Source: Pseudorhodoferax sp. Leaf265
GTDB taxonomy: Bacteria; Pseudomonadota; Gammaproteobacteria; Burkholderiales; Burkholderiaceae_C
Length of the DNA: 64,000 bases
Assembly (NCBI RefSeq): GCF_001422365.1
Contig: NZ_LMMT01000038.1
Span: forward strand, 321,045-385,044
Reading direction: 5' to 3'
The notes under the pieces are model-generated. The model made no database searches. It saw only the letters and a list, made by a program, of their open reading frames with translations, and was not told where the DNA came from. The translations under genes were made by a program, and so were the position numbers. Of the stretch, positions 58,646 through 64,000 are shown piece by piece (positions within the stretch are counted from its first letter, which is position 1; the number at the start of each line of letters is the position of its first letter).

Positions 58646-59179
58646 ATGTCTCGAGTAGGTAAAGCGCCGGTGTCCATTCCCGCGGGTGTGGACGTGGCGG
58701 TCAAAGACGACCAGATCAGCGTCAAGGGTTCCGGCGGCCAGCTGTCGCTGACCCAGAACCGTCTGGTCACGGTGAAGAGCGAAGGCGGCAAGCTGAGCTT
58801 CACGCCGATCGACGAATCGCGCGAAGCCAATGCCATGAGCGGCACCATGCGTCAGCTGGTGAACAACATGGTCGTCGGCGTCAGCAAGGGCTTCGAGAAG
58901 AAGCTGACCCTGATCGGCGTGGGCTACAAGGCCCAGGCCCAGGGCGCCAAGCTGAACCTGGCTGTCGGCTATTCGCACCCCGTCAATGTGGACATGCCCG
59001 CCGGTATCACGGTGGCCACGCCCGCTCCCACGGAAATCGTGATCAAGGGTGCCGACCGCCAGCGCGTCGGCCAGATCGCCGCCGAGATTCGTGCCATCCG
59101 TCCGCCCGAGCCCTACAAGGGCAAGGGCATCCGCTACGCGGACGAGAAGGTCACGATCAAGGAAACGAAGAAGAAGTAA
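58646..59179 (+). CDS. rplF: 50S ribosomal protein L6
   Basis: A 177-residue protein with two L6 repeats; the start [17 protein letters not shown] and the C-terminal rRNA-binding [16 protein letters not shown] segment are conserved. Preceded by CAGGAGAAAGAG (58630-58641), a strong ribosome site. Confidence 0.98.
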   Translation: MSRVGKAPVSIPAGVDVAVKDDQISVKGSGGQLSLTQNRLVTVKSEGGKLSFTPIDESREANAMSGTMRQLVNNMVVGVSKGFEKKLTLIGVGYKAQAQGAKLNLAVGYSHPVNVDMPAGITVATPAPTEIVIKGADRQRVGQIAAEIRAIRPPEPYKGKGIRYADEKVTIKETKKK

Positions 59180-59190
59180 GGGGCAGCATG

Positions 59191-59556
59191 ATGTTGACCA
59201 AGAAAGAACAACGTCTGCGCCGCGCGCGTCAGACCCGTATCCGGATCGCCACGCAAGGTGTTGCACGCCTGACCGTGAACCGTACCAACCTGCACATCTA
59301 CGCCGCGGTCATCTCCGGCGACGGTGCCAAGGTGCTGGCCTCCGCTTCCACGCAGGAAGCCGACGTGCGCAAGGAACTGGGCGCCTCGGGCAAGGGTGGC
59401 AATGCCGCCGCTGCCACGGTGATCGGCAAGCGCATCGCCGAGAAGGCCAAGGCTGCTGGTGTCGAGAAGGTCGCCTTCGACCGCTCCGGCTTCGCCTACC
59501 ACGGCCGCGTCAAGGCTCTGGCCGACGCAGCCCGTGAAGCCGGCTTGCAGTTCTAA
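59191..59556 (+). CDS. rplR: 50S ribosomal protein L18
   Basis: A 121-residue 5S rRNA-binding protein. Two ATGs in tandem (59188 and 59191) are possible; the second gives [16 protein letters not shown] at the usual family length and better spacing from AAGGGG. The glycine-rich middle ([23 protein letters not shown], residues about 68-90) is typical. Confidence 0.96.
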   Translation: MLTKKEQRLRRARQTRIRIATQGVARLTVNRTNLHIYAAVISGDGAKVLASASTQEADVRKELGASGKGGNAAAATVIGKRIAEKAKAAGVEKVAFDRSGFAYHGRVKALADAAREAGLQF

Positions 59557-59573
59557 AGAGATCGGAATCCATC

Positions 59574-59576
59574 ATG
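59574..59576 (+). other. rpsE start codon (gene listed next)
   Basis: The ATG at 59574 is chosen for rpsE because it directly follows the rplR stop by 17 bp with an AAGAGATCGGAATCC spacer; the extended N-terminus [19 protein letters not shown] is longer than the E. coli form but common in this family of bacteria. Confidence 0.5.
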
Positions 59577-60098
59577 GCAAGAATGCAAGGGAAGATGCAG
59601 GGCAAGGCTGAAGGGCCTGAGGACGGCCTGCGCGAGAAGATGATCGCGGTCAACCGCGTCACCAAGGTGGTGAAGGGTGGCCGTATCCTCGGTTTCGCCG
59701 CACTGACCGTGGTTGGCGACGGCGACGGCCGCGTCGGCATGGGCAAAGGCAAGTCCAAGGAAGTGCCTGCTGCCGTGCAAAAGGCGATGGACGAAGCCCG
59801 TCGCAACATGCTCAAGGTCACGCTGAAGAACGGCACCGTGTTCCATACGGTCCATGGCCACCATGGCGCTGCCCGCGTCATGATGAGCCCGGCTCCCAAG
59901 GGTACCGGCATCATCGCCGGCGGCCCGATGCGCGCCGTCTTCGAAGTGCTGGGCATCACCGACGTCGTGGCCAAGAGCCATGGCTCGTCGAACCCGTACA
60001 ACATGGTGCGTGCAACGCTGGACGCGCTGCGCAACTCCACCACGCCGGGCGACGTTGCCGCCAAGCGTGGCAAGACGGTCGAAGAGATCTTCGGCTGA
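59574..60098 (+). CDS. rpsE: 30S ribosomal protein S5
   Basis: A 174-residue S5 important for decoding fidelity. The double-stranded RNA-binding-like N-terminal domain begins near [20 protein letters not shown] and the second domain has [16 protein letters not shown]. Complete and in the expected position between rplR and rpmD. Confidence 0.98.
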   Translation: MARMQGKMQGKAEGPEDGLREKMIAVNRVTKVVKGGRILGFAALTVVGDGDGRVGMGKGKSKEVPAAVQKAMDEARRNMLKVTLKNGTVFHTVHGHHGAARVMMSPAPKGTGIIAGGPMRAVFEVLGITDVVAKSHGSSNPYNMVRATLDALRNSTTPGDVAAKRGKTVEEIFG

Positions 60099-60112
60099 GC
60101 GAGGGACTGAAC

Positions 60113-60295
60113 ATGTCTACCGAACAAACCGTCAAGGTGCAACTGGTGCGCAGCCCCATCGGCACCAAGGAATCCCACCGCGCCACCGTGCGTGGTCTGG
60201 GCCTGCGCAAGCTCAACAGCGTGAGCGAACTGAAGGACTCTCCCGAAGTGCGCGGCATGATCAACAAGATCGCCTACCTGGTGAAGGTCCTGTAA
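60113..60295 (+). CDS. rpmD: 50S ribosomal protein L30
   Basis: A 60-residue L30 with the family core [20 protein letters not shown] and [15 protein letters not shown]. Starts 14 bp after rpsE. Confidence 0.97.
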   Translation: MSTEQTVKVQLVRSPIGTKESHRATVRGLGLRKLNSVSELKDSPEVRGMINKIAYLVKVL

Positions 60296-60306
60296 GAGGA
60301 ACGACG

Positions 60307-60738
60307 ATGGAACTCAACAGCATCCAACCCGCCGCAGGCGCCAAGCATGCCAAGCGCCGTGTCGGCCGCGGCATCGGCTCCGGCCTGGGCAAGACCGCAG
60401 GCCGCGGTCACAAGGGCCAGAAGTCGCGCTCCGGTGGCTACCACAAGGTCGGTTTCGAGGGCGGTCAAATGCCCATGCACCGTCGCCTGCCCAAGCGTGG
60501 CTTCAAGTCGCACCTGCTGCAATTCAACGCCGAGGTCACCCTCGCCGCACTGGAGAAGCTGGGCGCCGCTGAAGTCGACGCGCTGACGCTGAAGCAAGCC
60601 GGGCTGATCGCCCAGCAAGCCAAGGTCGTCAAGGTCATCGGCACGGGCAAGCTGACGCTGGCCGTGAAGCTGACCGGCATCGGTGCCACCGCATCTGCCA
60701 AGGCTGCGATCGAAGCAGCCGGCGGCAGCCTGGCCTGA
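60307..60738 (+). CDS. rplO: 50S ribosomal protein L15
   Basis: A 143-residue L15. Start 60307 gives [37 protein letters not shown], the conserved basic glycine-rich N-terminus (residues 1-37). An AAGAGGAACG ribosome site precedes it. secY follows after 29 bp. Confidence 0.97.
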   Translation: MELNSIQPAAGAKHAKRRVGRGIGSGLGKTAGRGHKGQKSRSGGYHKVGFEGGQMPMHRRLPKRGFKSHLLQFNAEVTLAALEKLGAAEVDALTLKQAGLIAQQAKVVKVIGTGKLTLAVKLTGIGATASAKAAIEAAGGSLA

Positions 60739-60767
60739 TCCACAGGTCGTGAACGAGGATCTGCCTG

Positions 60768-62087
60768 GTGGCCACTAGTTCGGCAAACATCGCAAAGACG
60801 GGCAAGTTCGGCGACCTGCGTCGCCGGCTGGTCTTCTTGCTGCTGGCGCTGGTTGTCTACCGCATCGGGGCACACATCCCGGTGCCGGGCATCAACCCGG
60901 ATCAGCTGCGTCAGTTGTTCAGCGGCCAGCAAGGCGGCATCCTGAACCTGTTCAACATGTTCTCGGGCGGGGCGCTGTCGCGCTTCACCGTGTTCGCGTT
61001 GGGGATCATGCCGTACATCTCGGCGTCGATCATCATGCAGCTGGCGACCTACGTCGTGCCGACCTTCGAGCAACTGAAGAAGGAAGGCGAGGCCGGTCGT
61101 CGCAAGATCACGCAGTTCACGCGCTACGGCACTCTGGGCCTGGCCCTGTTCCAGTCGCTGTCGATCGCGATTGCGCTGGAAAGCTCGGCTGGCCTGGTGA
61201 TCTCGCCCGGCTTCGGCTTCCGCATGACGGCCGTCGTGAGCCTGACGGCAGGCACGATGTTCCTGATGTGGCTGGGTGAGCAGATCACCGAGCGTGGTCT
61301 GGGCAACGGCATCTCGATCCTGATCTTCGCCGGCATCGCAGCCGGTCTGCCGAGTTCCATCGGCGGGCTGCTCGAGCTGGTGCGCACGGGTGCGATGAGC
61401 ATCATCGTGATGCTGCTGATCGTGGTGGTGGTGGCTCTGGTCACCTACTTCGTGGTGTTTGTGGAACGCGGCCAGCGCAAGATCCTCGTGAACTATGCGC
61501 GGCGCCAGGTCGGCAACAAGGTCTATGGCGGGCAATCGTCCCACCTGCCCCTGAAGCTGAACATGGCCGGTGTGATTCCGCCGATCTTCGCGTCGTCCAT
61601 CATCCTGCTGCCGGCAACGGTGGTGGGCTGGATGAGCTCAGGTGGTGAGGGCTGGTTCTCCCGTCTGCTGCGCGATGCCGCAGCGACGCTGAGCCCGGGC
61701 CAGCCGGTCTACGTGATGTTCTACGCCGCGGCGATCGTGTTCTTCTGCTTCTTCTACACGGCGTTGGTGTTCAACAGCCGCGAGACGGCGGACAACCTGA
61801 AGAAGAGCGGCGCGTTCATTCCTGGCATCCGCCCGGGTGAGCAGACCGCACGCTACATCGACAAGATCCTGCTGCGACTGACGTTGGCTGGTGCCATCTA
61901 CATCACCTTCGTCTGCCTGCTGCCGGAGTTCCTGATCCTGAAGTACAACGTGCCGTTTTACTTCGGAGGCACGTCGCTGCTGATCATCGTGGTGGTCACC
62001 ATGGACTTCATGGCCCAGGTGCAGAACTACATGATGTCGCAACAGTACGAGTCGTTGCTCAAGAAGGCGAACTTCAAGGGCGGTTGA
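60768..62087 (+). CDS. secY: Protein translocase subunit SecY
   Basis: The channel subunit of the Sec translocon, 439 residues with ten predicted helices. The start is a GTG at 60768 preceded by ACGAGGA; no in-frame ATG fits. Landmarks are [16 protein letters not shown], the plug/TM2 region [20 protein letters not shown] and the cytoplasmic loop [19 protein letters not shown] (near residues 234-252). The C-terminus [20 protein letters not shown] is complete. Confidence 0.97.
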   Translation: MATSSANIAKTGKFGDLRRRLVFLLLALVVYRIGAHIPVPGINPDQLRQLFSGQQGGILNLFNMFSGGALSRFTVFALGIMPYISASIIMQLATYVVPTFEQLKKEGEAGRRKITQFTRYGTLGLALFQSLSIAIALESSAGLVISPGFGFRMTAVVSLTAGTMFLMWLGEQITERGLGNGISILIFAGIAAGLPSSIGGLLELVRTGAMSIIVMLLIVVVVALVTYFVVFVERGQRKILVNYARRQVGNKVYGGQSSHLPLKLNMAGVIPPIFASSIILLPATVVGWMSSGGEGWFSRLLRDAAATLSPGQPVYVMFYAAAIVFFCFFYTALVFNSRETADNLKKSGAFIPGIRPGEQTARYIDKILLRLTLAGAIYITFVCLLPEFLILKYNVPFYFGGTSLLIIVVVTMDFMAQVQNYMMSQQYESLLKKANFKGG

Positions 62088-62089
62088 GA

Positions 62090-62218
62090 TTGGCAAGTCG
62101 CGACGATGCGACGCCAGAGGTGACGGTCGAATTGACGCCTTACGACCTGTCGCATGCGTGGAGAGTGTTCCGCGCCAATGGGTTGGAATGGCTAAACAGT
62201 TTTAGGAGAGAGTTATGA
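62090..62218 (+). pseudogene. infA: Degenerate 3' remnant of infA (translation initiation factor IF-1)
   Basis: In the secY-rpmJ gap one frame from TTG 62090 reads LASRDDATPE and then VTVELTPYDLSHAWRVFRAN, which closely matches the C-terminus of IF-1 (normally ...KVTVELTPYDLSRARIVFRAK, then stop). The first ~50 codons of infA are gone, two arginines have changed to His and Trp, the normal stop is lost, and the frame runs on to TGA 62216-62218, overlapping the rpmJ ATG. infA sits here in many relatives, so this is a local deletion remnant; the cell must have IF-1 encoded elsewhere. I found no other infA in the window. Confidence 0.8.
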
Positions 62219-62328
62219 GAGTTTCGGCTTCGGTCAAGAAAATCTGCCGCAACTGCAAGATCATCCGTCGCAACGGCGTGGTCCGCGTGATCTGTACCGA
62301 TCCGCGTCACAAGCAGCGCCAAGGCTGA
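62215..62328 (+). CDS. rpmJ: 50S ribosomal protein L36
   Basis: A 37-residue protein: [20 protein letters not shown] then [17 protein letters not shown]. It is the zinc-binding form, with the Cys/Cys/Cys/His ligands C11, C14, C27 and H32. A strong TTAGGAGAGAG ribosome site (62202-62212) precedes the ATG, which overlaps the stop of the infA remnant. Confidence 0.96.
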   Translation: MRVSASVKKICRNCKIIRRNGVVRVICTDPRHKQRQG

Positions 62329-62347
62329 CCAGATTTAAGAGGACGTT

Positions 62348-62713
62348 ATGGCACGTATTGCTGGTATCAACATTCCGCCGCACAAGCACGCCGAGATTGG
62401 CCTGACCGCGATTTTCGGCATCGGCCGCACCCGCGCGCGCCAGATCTGCGAAGCCTGCGGCATCGACTACGCGAAGAAGGTCAAGGACCTGACGGACGCC
62501 GATCTGGAAAAGATCCGCGACCAGATCGCTGCATTCACGATCGAGGGTGACCTGCGTCGTGAAACGACGATGAACATCAAGCGCCTGATGGACATCGGCT
62601 GCTACCGCGGCTTCCGCCATCGCCGCGGCCTGCCCATGCGCGGCCAGCGTACGCGCACCAACGCCCGTACCCGCAAGGGTCCGCGCAAGGCCGCCCAGGC
62701 CCTGAAGAAGTAA
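62348..62713 (+). CDS. rpsM: 30S ribosomal protein S13
   Basis: A 121-residue protein of the subunit head. [20 protein letters not shown] and the C-terminal [17 protein letters not shown] tail are characteristic. AAGAGGACG lies just upstream; it is the first gene of the alpha-operon part (S13-S11-S4-alpha). Confidence 0.98.
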   Translation: MARIAGINIPPHKHAEIGLTAIFGIGRTRARQICEACGIDYAKKVKDLTDADLEKIRDQIAAFTIEGDLRRETTMNIKRLMDIGCYRGFRHRRGLPMRGQRTRTNARTRKGPRKAAQALKK

Positions 62714-62731
62714 AGAGATTGAGAGATCACC

Positions 62732-63136
62732 ATGGCTAAGCAACCGTCGAACAACGCCGCCCAGCGCGTGCGCAAGAAGGTCCGCAAGAACGTCTCCGAC
62801 GGTGTTGCGCACGTGCACGCTTCCTTCAACAACACCATCATCACGATCACCGATCGCCAGGGCAACGCCCTGTCGTGGGCATCGTCGGGTGGCCAGGGCT
62901 TCAAGGGCTCGCGCAAGTCCACGCCGTTCGCTGCCCAGGTGGCATCGGAAGTCGCCGGCCGCGCGGCCATGGAGCAGGGCATCAAGAACCTGGACGTCGA
63001 GATCAAGGGTCCCGGCCCCGGTCGCGAATCCTCGGTTCGTGCACTCGGTGCGCTGGGCATCCGCATCACGTCGATCTCCGACGTGACGCCGGTCCCGCAC
63101 AACGGCTGCCGCCCGCAAAAGCGCCGCCGCATCTGA
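62732..63136 (+). CDS. rpsK: 30S ribosomal protein S11
   Basis: A 134-residue platform protein with [22 protein letters not shown] and the end [17 protein letters not shown], both highly conserved. Followed by a 97-bp gap with two hairpins before rpsD. Confidence 0.98.
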   Translation: MAKQPSNNAAQRVRKKVRKNVSDGVAHVHASFNNTIITITDRQGNALSWASSGGQGFKGSRKSTPFAAQVASEVAGRAAMEQGIKNLDVEIKGPGPGRESSVRALGALGIRITSISDVTPVPHNGCRPQKRRRI

Positions 63137-63165
63137 GCGGCTCACGCTTCTCTCATAAGCCCACC

Positions 63166-63209
63166 GCCGTCGGCATCTGACCGACGGCTCCTGCCGCATG
63201 CCGCGGCAG
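63166..63209 (+). promoter_or_regulatory. Tandem hairpins between rpsK and rpsD
   Basis: Two perfect stems occur in tandem: GCCGTCGG-N7-CCGACGGC (63166-63188) and CTGCCGC-N5-GCGGCAG (63191-63209). No T run follows. They could act as an mRNA processing or partial attenuation point, or as part of an S4 autoregulatory structure, since S4 controls the alpha operon in E. coli (there upstream of rpsM). Confidence 0.5.
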
Positions 63210-63233
63210 CAGTTGATTCAAAGGACACACCAA

Positions 63234-63857
63234 GTGGCACGCTATCTCGGCCCCAAGGCCAAACTTTCCCGCCGCGAAGGCACCGACCTGTTCCTGAAGA
63301 GCGCCCGCCGCTCCATCAGCGACAAGGCCAAGTTCGACTCCAAGCCTGGCCAGCATGGCCGCACGTCCGGCTCGCGCACCAGCGACTACGGTCTGCAACT
63401 GCGTGAAAAGCAGAAGGTCAAGCGCATGTACGGCGTGCTGGAGAAGCAATTCCGCCGCTACTTCGAAGAAGCCGACCGCCGCCGTGGCAACACGGGTGCC
63501 AACCTGCTGTCGCTGCTGGAATCGCGTCTGGACAACGTGGTCTACCGCATGGGCTTCGGCTCCACGCGCGCAGAAGCACGCCAGCTGGTCTCGCACAAGG
63601 CCATCACCGTGAACGGCAAGAGCGTGAACATCGCTTCCTACTCGGTCAAGGTCGGTGACGTGGTCGCCGTGCGCGAGAAGTCCAAGAAGCAGAACCGCGT
63701 CGTCGAAGCGCTGCAACTGGCCCAGCAAGTCGGTATCCCGGCCTGGGTGGAAGTCAGCCTGGACAAGGCCGAAGGCACCTTCAAGAAGACGCCGGACCGC
63801 GACGAGTTCGGTGCCGACATCAACGAATCGCTGATCGTCGAACTGTATTCGCGCTGA
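63234..63857 (+). CDS. rpsD: 30S ribosomal protein S4
   Basis: A 207-residue 16S-nucleating protein. The start is a GTG at 63234, with AAGGACAC upstream, giving the standard N-terminus [20 protein letters not shown]; the ATG at 63198 lies within the second hairpin and would add 12 non-homologous residues. The S4 domain [21 protein letters not shown] is present. Confidence 0.96.
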   Translation: MARYLGPKAKLSRREGTDLFLKSARRSISDKAKFDSKPGQHGRTSGSRTSDYGLQLREKQKVKRMYGVLEKQFRRYFEEADRRRGNTGANLLSLLESRLDNVVYRMGFGSTRAEARQLVSHKAITVNGKSVNIASYSVKVGDVVAVREKSKKQNRVVEALQLAQQVGIPAWVEVSLDKAEGTFKKTPDRDEFGADINESLIVELYSR

Positions 63858-63884
63858 TCGGCGCGACGCATCGAGCGAATTATT

Positions 63885-63912
63885 CCTGGGCCCGCACGCA
63901 CGCGGGCCTAGG
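63885..63912 (+). promoter_or_regulatory. Hairpin between rpsD and rpoA
   Basis: An 11-bp stem with one G-T wobble (CCTGGGCCCGC with GCGGGCCTAGG) and a 6-base loop lies between rpsD and rpoA. There is no following T tract, so it more likely marks mRNA processing or partial termination than a full terminator; rpoA is expected to stay co-transcribed. Confidence 0.5.
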
Positions 63913-63965
63913 CACTTCACCAGCCTTACCGGTGTAACGAGCTGGGGGTATTGAGAGGAAGCTGC

Positions 63966-64000
63966 ATGCAAACCAATCTGCTGAAACCCAAAGCCATCAA
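63966..64000 (+). CDS. rpoA: RNA polymerase alpha subunit, 5' end only
   Basis: ATG 63966 opens the frame MQTNLLKPKAI..., the usual betaproteobacterial RpoA N-terminus, and follows rpsD as in other alpha operons. A GAGGAAG ribosome site (63955-63961) precedes it. Only 11 full codons are inside the window. Confidence 0.88.
   Translation, partial: MQTNLLKPKAI

Overview
The window is high-GC DNA from a betaproteobacterium, most likely Comamonadaceae (Acidovorax/Variovorax-like). This is inferred from a Betaproteobacteria-type DUF3567 protein, a PhaM-type granule protein, the recG-oxyR-dps-ubiA order, Bug-type solute-binding proteins, and the spc/alpha ribosomal gene order. Genes are dense and run on both strands. 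I saw no rRNA, tRNA, CRISPR array, intact insertion sequence or phage gene.

Region 1 (1-20.8 kb) is mostly housekeeping: a cut-off dacB, tsaB-rimI-uracil-DNA glycosylase, a DMT exporter, pyrF, lrgAB behind a 5'-truncated AAA ATPase remnant, a GlcD-type FAD oxidase, a LysR gene, psd, purU, a ChaN-like lipoprotein, DUF3567 and DUF3108 proteins, a fumarylacetoacetate hydrolase family protein, phaM, a FIST sensor protein, an LplT-PlsC fusion followed by a zinc-ribbon membrane protein, and an AI-2E family permease.

Region 2 (20.9-36.5 kb) is an aromatic catabolic island. A Bug solute-binding protein and an arylsulfotransferase-like gene face a tightly packed eight-gene operon that encodes a complete route from 3-hydroxyanthranilate to pyruvate and acetyl-CoA: 3-hydroxyanthranilate dioxygenase, ACMS decarboxylase, 2-aminomuconate semialdehyde dehydrogenase, 2-aminomuconate deaminase, oxalocrotonate decarboxylase, oxopentenoate hydratase, aldolase and acylating acetaldehyde dehydrogenase. 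A LysR gene follows. An opposing operon then carries a flavin-reductase-like (possibly NbaA-like) gene and livF-livG-livM. That operon is damaged: the 5' part of a DUF4863 (hydroxylaminobenzoate lyase/mutase-type) gene is joined directly to the last third of livH. The layout suggests a decaying 2-nitrobenzoate-type pathway whose upper part and importer have been broken by one deletion.

Region 3 (36.5-46.3 kb) holds tgt-queA, a TIGR01777 epimerase, recG, oxyR, dps with an OxyR-like operator upstream, ubiA, proC and a phytase-like esterase lipoprotein.

Region 4 (46.3-56.4 kb) is a complete glycerol locus: glpK and glpR on the minus strand, and glpSTPQUV (a glycerol ABC importer) plus glpD on the plus strand. 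The two ATPases carry complementary defects, predicting one good and one degenerate ATP site.

Region 5 (56.4-64 kb) is the spc/alpha ribosomal protein operon, rplN through rpsD and the start of rpoA. It begins at rplN behind a strong sigma70-type promoter, cut off from the S10 genes. Between secY and rpmJ, where infA normally sits, only a degenerate 3' remnant of infA remains.
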